The notes under the pieces: model-generated | Told to the model about the DNA's origin: nothing | The model's input: only the letters and a program-made list of their open reading frames with translations | The model's database searches: none | Made by a program: the position numbers and the translations under genes | Assembly (NCBI GenBank): GCA_030447525.1 | Contig: JAUJOR010000012.1 | Coordinates: forward strand, 95,286 to 159,285 | Length of the DNA: 64,000 bases | Reading direction: 5' to 3' | Source of the DNA: Chloroflexota bacterium | Lineage (GTDB): Bacteria > Chloroflexota > UBA11872 > UBA12225 | Shown: piece after piece, positions 50,547 through 58,548 of the stretch | Layout: every line of letters starts with the position of its first letter | Numbering within the stretch: position 1 is the stretch's first letter

Positions 50547-51869
50547 TCAGGCCCTCGTTTCCCTCTGGCTGAGAAAGGCGTCGAACGACGCCAGCGTGGG
50601 CTCGACCAGAGGCGGTGGGGAGAGCGACGGGGCGACGGCGTCCAGCGTCTTCAGCCCGTTACCGGTAATGTAGACTACGACGCGCTCGTCCGGGCGCACG
50701 ATCCCCTCCCGGGCCAGCTTTTGCAGCGCCGCCACGGCCACGCCGCCGGCCGTCTCGGCGAAGACCCCCTCGGTAGAGGCCAGGAGGCGCATCCCCTCGA
50801 GGATCTCGTCGTTGGTGGCCTGACGCACGGCGCCTTCGCGCTCGCGCACAATGCGCAAGACGTAGTAGCCATCCGCCGGGTTGCCGATGGCCAGCGACTT
50901 GGCGATGGTGTCCGGGCGTTGCACCGGCTTGATGGCGTCCCAGCCCTTCTCGAACGCCTCCGCCACCGGGTTACAGCCGGTGGCCTGGGCCCCGGACACC
51001 CGGACGCCCTTTTGCGGGATCAGCCCGATCTGCTGCAGCTCGTCAAAGCCCTTGGCGATCTTGGTCAGGAGCGACCCGGAGGCGATGGGGACGACGACGT
51101 GGTCCGGCGCCTCCCAGCCAAGCTGCTCCGCCGTCTCGAAGGCCAGGGTCTTCGATCCTTCAGAGTAGTAGGGCCGGACGTTGATGTTGCAGAAGGCCCA
51201 GCGATGCTGGTCGGCGATCTCCGAGCACAGGCGATTGACGTCGTCGTAGGTGCCCTTGACGGCGACCAGCGTCGCCCCGTAGACGAGGGCATTCAGGATC
51301 TTAGACTGCTCCGTGTCCCAGGGGAGAAAGACAAAGGTCTTCAAGCCGACGCGAATCCCGGCGGCGGCCACCGCGCTGGCGAGGTTCCCGGTGGAGGCGC
51401 AGGCGAAGGTATCGAACCCGAACTCGCGGGCCTTGGCCGAGGCCACGGCGACGACTCGATCCTTAAAGGAGAAGGTGGGATTCACGCTGTCGTTCTTGAT
51501 CCATAGATCGCGTAACCCCAGGGCCTGGCCCAGGTTCGGCGCCGGCTGCAGGGGGGTGAAGCCCACCCGCCAGCCGGTGTCGGCCAGGTGCTCCACCGGC
51601 AGGAGGTCATGGTAGCGCCAGATGCTCAGCGGCCCGCGGGCGATCGACTCGTGCGTCACCGTGCGGGCGAGGAGCTCATAGTCGTAGCGCACCTCCAGCG
51701 GGCCGAAGCAGAAGTCACAGACGTGGATCGGCTCGATGGGGTACTCCTGCCGGCACTCTCGGCAACGCAGGCCCAGCACGCGCTTGCCGGCTGATGCCCC
51801 GTCCTCAGTGGCCTTGGTGTTCCCGTCGGCGTGCCCGTGGGGCAGCGCCGCGGCCAACGTGCTCGCCAT
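50547..51869 (-). CDS. thrC: Threonine synthase
   Basis: A 440-residue PLP enzyme converting O-phosphohomoserine to threonine. The N-terminus has a zinc-ribbon-like pair (LRCRECRQEY and HVCDFCFGPL). PLP Lys is in NPTFSFKDRVVAVASA, followed by CASTGNLASAVAAAGI and IASGSLLTKIAKGFDEL. The ATG at 51869 follows GAGAGAGGA; the upstream frame is the riboswitch leader. It is preceded by a SAM-I riboswitch and terminator, an unusual control for thrC, and followed after 91 bases by cysO. It competes with methionine synthesis for the homoserine branch. Confidence 0.94.
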   Translation of the reverse strand: MASTLAAALPHGHADGNTKATEDGASAGKRVLGLRCRECRQEYPIEPIHVCDFCFGPLEVRYDYELLARTVTHESIARGPLSIWRYHDLLPVEHLADTGWRVGFTPLQPAPNLGQALGLRDLWIKNDSVNPTFSFKDRVVAVASAKAREFGFDTFACASTGNLASAVAAAGIRVGLKTFVFLPWDTEQSKILNALVYGATLVAVKGTYDDVNRLCSEIADQHRWAFCNINVRPYYSEGSKTLAFETAEQLGWEAPDHVVVPIASGSLLTKIAKGFDELQQIGLIPQKGVRVSGAQATGCNPVAEAFEKGWDAIKPVQRPDTIAKSLAIGNPADGYYVLRIVREREGAVRQATNDEILEGMRLLASTEGVFAETAGGVAVAALQKLAREGIVRPDERVVVYITGNGLKTLDAVAPSLSPPPLVEPTLASFDAFLSQRETRA

Positions 51870-51913
51870 TGGCTGATCCTCTCTCCGAACGTCAAGTCTC
51901 CGAACGTCAGTCA

Positions 51914-51944
51914 ACAAAAAACCCCTTGTCAAGCGACAAGGGGT
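51914..51944 (-). terminator. Intrinsic terminator (expression platform) before thrC
   Basis: On the minus strand ACCCCTTGTC-GCTT-GACAAGGGGT forms a perfect 10-bp stem with a 4-base loop, followed by TTTTTTG. It lies 45 bases upstream of the thrC ATG and 31 bases downstream of the SAM aptamer, so it is the off-switch of the riboswitch. Confidence 0.95.
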
Positions 51945-51974
51945 ATGCAATGCACAACAAAGTAGCGTCTTCCC

Positions 51975-52112
51975 CTCATCTTGCAGGACACCTATGGGTG
52001 CGCCTGCCGGAATTGGCACCTGTCGCCTTTGGGGCGGTGCACGTTGCACTGCCGCCGGCGGCGATGGTTGCCGGGCTTCGTCGGGCCGTTTCCCTCCACC
52101 TCTCTGGATGAG
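51975..52112 (-). ncRNA. SAM-I (S-box) riboswitch upstream of thrC-cysO
   Basis: The minus strand shows the conserved S-box core in order: P1 strand CTCATC (52107-52112), AGAGAGGTGGAGGGA, GGCCCGACGAAGCCCGGCAA, a P3 stem with GTGCAACGTGCAC, GGTGCCAATTCC, a P4 with GCAGG/CCTGC, and the closing P1 strand GATGAG (51975-51980). SAM binding should stabilise P1 and allow the downstream terminator to form, switching thrC and cysO off when SAM is plentiful. Confidence 0.97.
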
Positions 52113-52144
52113 CGATGCCTATGCAGTTGTTAACGCTGCCTGGA

Positions 52145-52174
52145 AGGTTAGCAGGCCCGGCGCCCGCGGGTCAA
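52145..52174 (-). promoter_or_regulatory. Candidate promoter of the riboswitch-thrC-cysO unit
   Basis: On the minus strand, TTGACC (52169-52174) and TAACCT (52145-52150) lie 18 bases apart, with the expected start near 52138, about 25 bases before the aptamer. The rest of the gap to the response regulator gene (52175-52574) shows no gene; it contains several CAACCG motifs and the plus-strand promoter region. Confidence 0.55.
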
Positions 52175-52574
52175 GGAGCGGGCGGTCTCCAGCCAGCGGG
52201 TGTGGCCCGGCGACGCGTCCGGGGGGCCACGCGGGGGTGACGAGCGAGCGCGCCGCCGGGCCGTGGGACACCCAAGAGTTGACGCCGCCGGCCTTTCGGC
52301 CAGCGCTGCCAGGGGGAGACCTGCCCGTGGGAGCGCCGGCTCAACCGGCTCTCAACCGAGGGCTCCACCGCTGCACAACCGAGCTACCAGATAGTTGACC
52401 CCACACGCCAGGGACTGCCCTACCGTACGCGCGTCGCTCCAACGTAACGGCCCCGGACGTAGCGACCCCGCACGGGGTGGACGGCAGGACCCCGGCCAGG
52501 CGGTGAGCGCCGGGTGGCCGGCGAGCCCTGCACCGGCGCCCGGAACGGCGAGGCGCCTCAGAGGAGAACAGGTG

Positions 52575-53264
52575 ATGAAAGTGCTGGTCGTAGACGACGA
52601 CGCCGATTTGCTCGACCTGATGACCTACGCCTTGAGGCGGGAGGGCTTTACGGTCACCACGGCCATCGACGGCCAGCAGGCCCTCCAGCGCTGGGAGGAC
52701 GAGCGCCCGGACATCGTCCTCCTGGACGGCAACCTCCCCAAGCTGGATGGCTTCGAGGTCTGCCGGCGCATCCGGCACGGGGCGAAGACGCCGATCATCA
52801 TGCTCACCGCCCGTGACGAGGAGGAGGACGTCCTGCGGGGCCTCCAGGTGGGGGCGGACGACTACGTGACCAAGCCCTTCAGCGCCAAGCTCCTCACGGC
52901 GCGGATGAAGACTGTGCTCCGTCGCTGCCAGGCCGACCCCTATCGTCAGGCGATGAGCCAGGTGCGGGTCGGGGACCTGGTCTTAGACTTGCAGTCGCAC
53001 GAGGTGACCAAGGCCGGGGAGGCGGTGCAGTTGACCCCGCTGGAGTTCCGTATCCTCTACCTCCTGGCGATGAACGAGGGGCGGGTGATCCCGTACTCTC
53101 GCCTGGTGGAGTACGCCTGGGGCTACTACGACGAAGACAACTCCAGTCTGCTCAAGACTCACATCTGCCACATCCGCAAGAAGCTCAAGCTCTCGGCGGC
53201 CAAGTCGGCCGGTGGGGCAATCAGGGCCGTCCTCGGCGTTGGCTACAGCCTGAACATGCCGTAG
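52575..53264 (+). CDS. OmpR-family response regulator
   Basis: A 229-residue two-component regulator. The receiver domain has VLVVDDDADLLDLM, the phosphoacceptor Asp in IVLLDGNLPKLDGF, Thr in IMLTARDEEEDV and Lys in DYVTKPFSAKLL. A winged-helix DNA-binding domain (about 130-228) has LTPLEFRILYLLAMNEGRVI and LKTHICHIRKKLKLS. The ATG at 52575 follows AGAGGAGA. No histidine kinase is nearby. Confidence 0.93.
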   Translation: MKVLVVDDDADLLDLMTYALRREGFTVTTAIDGQQALQRWEDERPDIVLLDGNLPKLDGFEVCRRIRHGAKTPIIMLTARDEEEDVLRGLQVGADDYVTKPFSAKLLTARMKTVLRRCQADPYRQAMSQVRVGDLVLDLQSHEVTKAGEAVQLTPLEFRILYLLAMNEGRVIPYSRLVEYAWGYYDEDNSSLLKTHICHIRKKLKLSAAKSAGGAIRAVLGVGYSLNMP

Positions 53265-53396
53265 CCACGGCAAGGTGGGAGTCGAGCGCCCTGGTGCACG
53301 CGGGCACTGGGGCCAGGGTCCTCCTCGCGGCCGTGTTAGGCGTCCGTCACCTGCGGTGCCCCTGTGGGGTATTATGGTGGCACGCGACGGAGAGAC

Positions 53397-54377
53397 ATGG
53401 AGCAACAGATCCAGATCAAGCAGCCAGCAGAGCAGATTCTCGCCGAGGCCGCCGCCTACTTCGCGCGGCGCCGAGCCAAGGTGTCCGACCGTACTGATCA
53501 AGGGTTCCGCTTCGGCTTCGAGGGGGGCGGGGCGCAGGAGGGGGGCCGGGTGTCGGTCGCGCCAGCTGCGGGTGGCATGAGTGCCGTCACCGTCGAGGCT
53601 GAGGGCCTGGGGGTCATGGCCATCGCCGAGGGTTGTATTCGGGAGCTGCGCAAGCAGGCGCGTGACGCCGGACGCCAGGGGCGCCTCAGTGCGGGGAACA
53701 ACGTCGGCAGCGGGTTTTCTGACCTGCGCCAGCGCCTGGGAATGCCGGAGGTGTCCCCGGTGGCGCCCCCCCGGCCGGGGGGGCGTCTGAATCGACCGAT
53801 CTCCACCGGCGGTGCGCCCCTGACGACCGTGGGCGCGGGGGCAGCGGCCGGCGATCCTGGGGCACATCCCCAGCCCCAGCAGGATCCACCCCTGCAGGGG
53901 TCGATGTCCGCCCCACAAGGGTCTGCCCCGCAAGGGCCGGGTCTACAAGAGGACGCCCAAGAAGTCCATGGTGCCGAGGCCGCGACTCAGCCATCCCCGG
54001 TAGGGGCGGGCGCGGCACCGGCGTCGGAGCCGGTAGATGCCGACCCCTCCAACTCCGCCGTGCCGGCGGCCACCGCCGCCGTGGAGATGCACGACGGGGC
54101 TGCGCCGGGGCTGGATCCGACGGGCCAGGACTCGGCGCGCCTGCCGCAACGGGAGCTGGCTATGTCCACCGGCGACGCCCAGGTGACGACCGGGCAGCAA
54201 CCGGGGCACGAGTCTATGGTCACGCTGGCCCCATCGGCCGAGCAGGTCGGCGGCGTCCCGGACGCCTCAGACGTGCACCTGGGGTCGGCCACCGGTGCCC
54301 CGGCCGTTCCGGGGCGCCAGACGCCCGGGCCGGCGAGCGGCGAGCCGGCCGGCGAGGCCGCGCCCCCGGAGCGCTGA
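53397..54377 (+). CDS. Hypothetical protein with conserved N-terminus and disordered tail
   Basis: A 326-residue protein. Residues 1-95 form a small ordered domain (MEQQIQIKQPAEQILAEAAA ... VMAIAEGCIRELRKQARDAG). The remaining ~230 residues are rich in Ala, Pro, Gly and Gln and look disordered. There is no signal or membrane segment. The ATG at 53397 follows GGAGAG closely. The function is unknown. Confidence 0.6.
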   Translation: MEQQIQIKQPAEQILAEAAAYFARRRAKVSDRTDQGFRFGFEGGGAQEGGRVSVAPAAGGMSAVTVEAEGLGVMAIAEGCIRELRKQARDAGRQGRLSAGNNVGSGFSDLRQRLGMPEVSPVAPPRPGGRLNRPISTGGAPLTTVGAGAAAGDPGAHPQPQQDPPLQGSMSAPQGSAPQGPGLQEDAQEVHGAEAATQPSPVGAGAAPASEPVDADPSNSAVPAATAAVEMHDGAAPGLDPTGQDSARLPQRELAMSTGDAQVTTGQQPGHESMVTLAPSAEQVGGVPDASDVHLGSATGAPAVPGRQTPGPASGEPAGEAAPPER

Positions 54378-54430
54378 GCCAGTCCGCTGAGCCCCTGCCA
54401 GCGCGGCTGCTCTCGGCCTCCCCGGCGTCC

Positions 54431-54931
54431 CTAGCCGGCCTCGGCGCTGCCGGCCGCCTTGCGTCCCAGGGCCAGCCAGCGTTTCTTGAAGGCCGCCAGC
54501 CGGGCCTCGAGTGCTGCCGGATCGAGACCCTGCCCTTGGAGGGTGGTGCGCAGGGTGGCTTCGTACGCTGGCCAGCGGGCCTCGTCGTAGATCCCGCGCT
54601 CCAGCTCCCGCACGGCGGTGGCCACCGCCTCCGAGCGCTCCTGGTGCGCCGCGACGTAGGCCTCCGCCGCCCTGGCCACCGCTCCGCTCCCGTTGACCGT
54701 GACCCAGATGCGGCACCACTGCGGCCGTAGCTGAACCGGCACGGCCGCTATCTGCCCGGCGCCCAGCTCCGGCGTTTCTTGCCTGGCCGGTCCCCCACCG
54801 CCGGGGGTGGCAAAGGCCACCGAGTAGGCTGTCTGATGTGTGATCTGCAGACCCTGCCGCGACAGGAACTCGGCAGCGTCGGCGATGGCCCCCGCCGCCG
54901 GCTGATCGAGGAGCAAGACAGTCTCGCGCAT
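54431..54931 (-). CDS. Hypothetical helical protein
   Basis: A 166-residue soluble protein with an N-terminal alpha/beta region (RETVLLLDQPAAGAIADAAE) and a helical C-terminus (AVARAAEAYVAAHQERSEAV ... RLAAFKKRWLALGRKAAG). The ATG at 54931 follows TAGGGGC; an in-frame start at 54955 is an alternative. It precedes no other minus-strand gene and follows the small basic protein at 54986-55315 by about 55 bases, possibly one operon. No family is recognised. Confidence 0.5.
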   Translation of the reverse strand: MRETVLLLDQPAAGAIADAAEFLSRQGLQITHQTAYSVAFATPGGGGPARQETPELGAGQIAAVPVQLRPQWCRIWVTVNGSGAVARAAEAYVAAHQERSEAVATAVRELERGIYDEARWPAYEATLRTTLQGQGLDPAALEARLAAFKKRWLALGRKAAGSAEAG

Positions 54932-54985
54932 GCCCCTACGCCACTCCCTGGACAATCAGCTGGGGGCTGATCGGCGGCCGGCCGG

Positions 54986-55315
54986 TCAGCTCCCGGGGGG
55001 TTTGCGCTTGGCCGCCCGTGTCGCCCGGGCCTTTTCCACCCGCCGGCGCCTGGCATCCTCGGAGATGTTCACCGTGCGCTTCTCGGGCGAGACCACACGG
55101 AACCGCACCTGACCTTCCGGGGACGCCACCCGGGCCAGGCGCATATTGGAGTCCTGTGCGGCGGCGTTCAGGGCACGCATCACTTTGCGGGAGGTTTCAC
55201 CCTGTTCCAGCGGTAGTGTCACGGTTTGCCCAATGGTTAGCTTCTTCAAGAAAGTTCTATATCCGGAAAGATCCTCGGTGGTGCTGGAGATCTCAGCCCG
55301 AGAGAAGTTCGGCAT
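54986..55315 (-). CDS. Small basic hypothetical protein
   Basis: A 109-residue protein. The core EDLSGYRTFLKKLTIGQTVT and RKVMRALNAAAQDSNMRLAR, followed by a beta-like RFRVVSPEKRTVNI, is well ordered. The tail is very basic (RRRRVEKARATRAAKRKPPG), suggesting nucleic-acid binding. The ATG follows AGGAGGG. The function is unknown. The 291-base gap to the MaoC gene (55316-55606) is comparatively AT-rich, with TAGTATATA near 55397, and should hold divergent promoters. Confidence 0.6.
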   Translation of the reverse strand: MPNFSRAEISSTTEDLSGYRTFLKKLTIGQTVTLPLEQGETSRKVMRALNAAAQDSNMRLARVASPEGQVRFRVVSPEKRTVNISEDARRRRVEKARATRAAKRKPPGS

Positions 55316-55606
55316 CGATCATATCCCTCCTCACACTAACTCGGTTCATGAATCTAGGCCCATGCCTGCTCATGTATGTCTCGCCGGTAACCGAGAGCTA
55401 GTATATACCCGCCACGCGTGCGGAACACAAGGACCACAAGTGCAATGCCTTTCTCCAAGGCACGGCGCCCGTGCCGGCCGATGCCTCTCACCGGTCCCTG
55501 CGGGCTACAAGTCGGCCGTCAAGTCCGCCCTCCAGTAATCGCTCAGTGCAAGAACCCGGCCCAGACCAAAGCAATGGTAGAAGAAGACCCAGGAGTATAC
55601 GTAACC

Positions 55607-56044
55607 ATGAGCGACGTGCCGCCGGCTGGGACAGCAATGGACGAGGTGGAGGTGGGGGAAGTGGTCACCTTCGCCAAGACCGTGGGGGAAAGCGATGTCT
55701 ACCTCTTCGCCGGTCTCACCGGGGACCTCTACCAGAACCACACCAATGAAGAGTATATGAAGGGCACGCGCTACGGCCGTCGCATCGCTCATGGGGCATT
55801 GCTGGTAGGGTATATGAGCGCCGCCTCGACGAAGGTCACGGAGCGCTGCACCCACCCAGTCGTCTCCTATGGCTATGATCGCATCCGCTTTGTCGGGCCA
55901 GTCTTCTTTGGCGATACGGTGACCGTGGAGTACCGTATCACCGGCAAGGACGTTGCCCAGCAGAAGGTGTTCGCGCAGGTCAGCTGTACCAATCAGCGCG
56001 GGGAGACTGTGGCCGTGGCGACGCACATCCTGAAATTTGTCTAA
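55607..56044 (+). CDS. MaoC-like dehydratase (hot-dog fold)
   Basis: A 145-residue single hot-dog domain with the (R)-hydratase motif FAGLTGDLYQNHTNEEYMKG, where Asp and His act in catalysis, followed by RRIAHGALLVGYMSA. Such enzymes hydrate or dehydrate acyl-CoA thioesters, for example in fatty acid or carbon assimilation pathways. The ATG at 55607 follows AGGAG at a rather long spacing; the ATG at 55574 is an alternative. Confidence 0.9.
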   Translation: MSDVPPAGTAMDEVEVGEVVTFAKTVGESDVYLFAGLTGDLYQNHTNEEYMKGTRYGRRIAHGALLVGYMSAASTKVTERCTHPVVSYGYDRIRFVGPVFFGDTVTVEYRITGKDVAQQKVFAQVSCTNQRGETVAVATHILKFV

Positions 56045-56148
56045 CCCCAGCCAGGCCCAACCCTATGGCGGGCGGCCGATGGCAGCCACCGCCCCCTTGG
56101 AAGGAGTGGCGCGGGGCGGTACGCTTGTGCGGGAGAGTATCGTCAGTC

Positions 56149-56661
56149 ATGACCCAGGTCGCTGCCCCGAATGTTGGCTTTGCCGGGGGGGACGAGACGC
56201 CGCCGGGGACAACACTGCGCCCGGCGCTGCCGGAAGAAGAAGTGGCGGTCGTCGCCTTGCGTCGTGCCTGCGGCTGGAGCGCGGACAGTGTGCCCCAGCA
56301 GTTCCGTGCCATGCACGAGGGGCGGCGGGACATCTGGATCGGCGAGTGCGACGGCTACCTCGTCGGTACGATCACGGTAGAGTGGTCGGCGGACGACCGT
56401 CAGCTGGCCGACGGCAGCACCACCGCCCACATCTCTAACCTGGTCGTCCACCACCGCTACCGCCGTCGTGGGATCGGCCGGGGCTTGATGGGTGCGGTCG
56501 AGCGCGCGGCCGCCGAGCGTGGGTGCAGCGTGATGACCATTGGCGTCGACGACGGGAACAGCTATGCCCACCGGCTGTACGAACGGCGAGGGTACGTCTA
56601 CCTCAAGGACGTCCATGCCCCCTGGGGGTTGATCCACATCCTCTATCGTCGTCTGGGATGA
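56149..56661 (+). CDS. GNAT-family N-acetyltransferase
   Basis: A 170-residue acetyltransferase. Motif A for acetyl-CoA binding is ISNLVVHHRYRRRGIGRGLM, with the C-terminal motif GVDDGNSYAHRLYERRGYVY. The acceptor is unknown. The ATG at 56149 is preferred because the sequence before it is low-complexity. It follows the MaoC gene by about 100 bases on the same strand. Confidence 0.9.
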   Translation: MTQVAAPNVGFAGGDETPPGTTLRPALPEEEVAVVALRRACGWSADSVPQQFRAMHEGRRDIWIGECDGYLVGTITVEWSADDRQLADGSTTAHISNLVVHHRYRRRGIGRGLMGAVERAAAERGCSVMTIGVDDGNSYAHRLYERRGYVYLKDVHAPWGLIHILYRRLG

Positions 56662-56854
56662 CCCTGTCCCCCCAGCGGCACAGTCCAGGGGGCGCGGCTG
56701 GAGAGGAGAGTGGATCCTTCGCTGCCCTCAGGATGACCCTGCACGCGGAGATGCCCCTTCGGGCTCACGTAGCCCCGCAGGGGACGCAGAGGGACGATGT
56801 CGTGCCCGCCGCAGACAAGAGAAGAGTGCCCGCCAGAGGCAGGAGACGGCGCCT

Positions 56855-57589
56855 TCAGGTCAGCCGGCCGTAACGGTGCACTCGCACGCAGGCGCGTCCG
56901 GCCCCGGCCGGCCAGTCCCGTTCCATCTCTCGTGTCTCCCCTTGCCAGCCATAGCCCCGCGCGGCCGCGACAAAGCGGGTGCTGGTCAAGCGACCCGGTT
57001 CGGCCAGCCAGAAGGCGCCCCCAGTCTCGAGGAGCCGCGGCGCCAGGTGAAGTAAGGGCTCCACGTCCTCCGGCTCGTAGAGCACGTCGGCCGCCAGCAC
57101 CAGGTCGTACGGACCGGCACGCTGGAGCGTCTCTTGTCCGGTTGCCGTGCGCCAGTCGGCTAATACCATGCGGGGCACGCGCCCGGCATTGCGCAGGGCG
57201 TTGTAGCGGGCGTAGACCAGCGTCTCGGCAAAGCAGTCGGCCGCTGCCAGGCTCCCGGACGTCCCCAATACCTCCAGGGTGGCGATCGCCGTGGTGCCCA
57301 GGCCGCAGCCGAGCTCCAGGACGCGCCGGCCGCGCACCGCCGACGGGTCGCCGAGCACGACCTCAGCCAGTGCCAGTCCACTCGCCCAGGGCGTGGCCCA
57401 GTAGGGCATGTGCCATGCCCCGCCGGTGGGGTTCGTCTCGTCCAGTACGGCGTCGGGGTCGGTCGGGGTGGCAAGGCAGTAGGGTCGAGACGCTCCTGGC
57501 AGGGAAATATGTCGCTCGCGCACGGGGCGCCGGCGCTCAAGGCGCCGCCGCCAGGTCACCAGCCGGCGGTCGTCCGTCGTCGGCGTCAT
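56855..57589 (-). CDS. SAM-dependent methyltransferase
   Basis: A 244-residue class I methyltransferase. It has MPYWATPWASGLALAEVVLG, motif I VLELGCGLGTTAIATLEVLG, AAADCFAETLVYARYNALRN and YDLVLAADVLYEPEDVEPLL. This resembles the methyltransferase-16/protein-lysine methyltransferase (nicotinamide-like ETFBKMT/PrmA) group. The substrate is unknown. It is divergent from the DedA gene with a 16-base gap. The preceding gap (56662-56854) holds no gene. Confidence 0.88.
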   Translation of the reverse strand: MTPTTDDRRLVTWRRRLERRRPVRERHISLPGASRPYCLATPTDPDAVLDETNPTGGAWHMPYWATPWASGLALAEVVLGDPSAVRGRRVLELGCGLGTTAIATLEVLGTSGSLAAADCFAETLVYARYNALRNAGRVPRMVLADWRTATGQETLQRAGPYDLVLAADVLYEPEDVEPLLHLAPRLLETGGAFWLAEPGRLTSTRFVAAARGYGWQGETREMERDWPAGAGRACVRVHRYGRLT

Positions 57590-57605
57590 CCCTTTCCATC
57601 ATCTT

Positions 57606-58337
57606 ATGGGAGCGGGTGGTCCACGAGGGCGAGTGGCCATCATCCCCGGCGCGTCGTTTACTCTCTACGTCGTGGTAGACCCCCAGTCCATTCCCGGGCT
57701 CCAGGGCCTGGCGGGATACGTCGACGTCTCCGCGCTGCTGGCGACGGGCCTGACCCTGTACGAGCGCTTCGGCTACCTGCTCGTCCTCCTGGGGGCCTGG
57801 ATGGAGCACTCGCTGATCCTCGGCGTCGTCGTCCCGGGGGGCACCTTGGTCAGCCTGGGGGGCGCTGCCGCCCGGCTGGGAAGCTTGCAGCTCCCCCTGA
57901 CCATCTTCGTCGGCGCCCTGGGGATGGTGGCCGGCGCCAGTACCGATTACTGGCTGGGGCGCAGCGGCCTGGCCGCCTTGCTGCTCCGTTCCCGCTTCGG
58001 CCCTCGTTTGCGCCCCCGGCTCGACCGAGCCGCCGATGTCCTGCGCCGTCACGGGTGGTGGGCCATCACCCTCGTCCATGCCCTTGGCGCGGGGAGGTCG
58101 GCCATGGCGGTGACCGCTGGTGCCTGCCGCATGCCGTTCTGGCGCTTCGTGCTCTGCGAGGTGCCGGCGGCCGCCCTCTGGAGCACCTTCTTTACGCTCT
58201 TGGGCTACGGTCTGGCCACCAACCTCGACCTGATCTTGAGTCTCGTCCGGCGCGCCGGGCTGGTGATCCTCCTGCTGCTACTGGTGTTCGTGCTCGTGCG
58301 CTGGACGCGTCGCCGGCGTGCTCAGATGGCCTTCTGA
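57606..58337 (+). CDS. DedA family membrane protein
   Basis: A 243-residue integral membrane protein of the DedA/SNARE-associated family. It shows LVLLGAWMEHSLILGVVVPG, ALGMVAGASTDYWLGRSGLA and an Arg-containing loop ALGAGRSAMAVTAGACRMPF matching the family re-entrant motif. DedA-type proteins act in membrane lipid (undecaprenyl phosphate or PE) recycling and proton-dependent homeostasis. The first ~40 residues before YVDVSALL are atypical, so the start may lie further downstream. Confidence 0.88.
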   Translation: MGAGGPRGRVAIIPGASFTLYVVVDPQSIPGLQGLAGYVDVSALLATGLTLYERFGYLLVLLGAWMEHSLILGVVVPGGTLVSLGGAAARLGSLQLPLTIFVGALGMVAGASTDYWLGRSGLAALLLRSRFGPRLRPRLDRAADVLRRHGWWAITLVHALGAGRSAMAVTAGACRMPFWRFVLCEVPAAALWSTFFTLLGYGLATNLDLILSLVRRAGLVILLLLLVFVLVRWTRRRRAQMAF

Positions 58338-58436
58338 GGCAGCTGCCGGGATCCGCGTCTCAGCCCGCCGGGGGAGGGTCAGGTCGCCGCCACGTCCCCC
58401 GTCCCTCGCCGGGGCTGTTCCCGTCCATGCCCATCA

Positions 58437-58478
58437 GGCCCGAGCACCGAGGCCCGAGCACCGAGGCCCGAGCACCGG
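58437..58478. repeat. 14-bp tandem repeat, three copies
   Basis: GGCCCGAGCACCGA occurs at 58437-58450 and 58451-58464, with a third copy differing at the last base (58465-58478). It lies in the 211-base gap between the DedA gene and ggt, which holds no gene. Confidence 0.9.
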
Positions 58479-58548
58479 GGACTGAAGACTGAGCGCTAAT
58501 GACGAAGCGCCGGCCCCCGGCCCCTGATGGTGTAGGATGCGGGGCACC

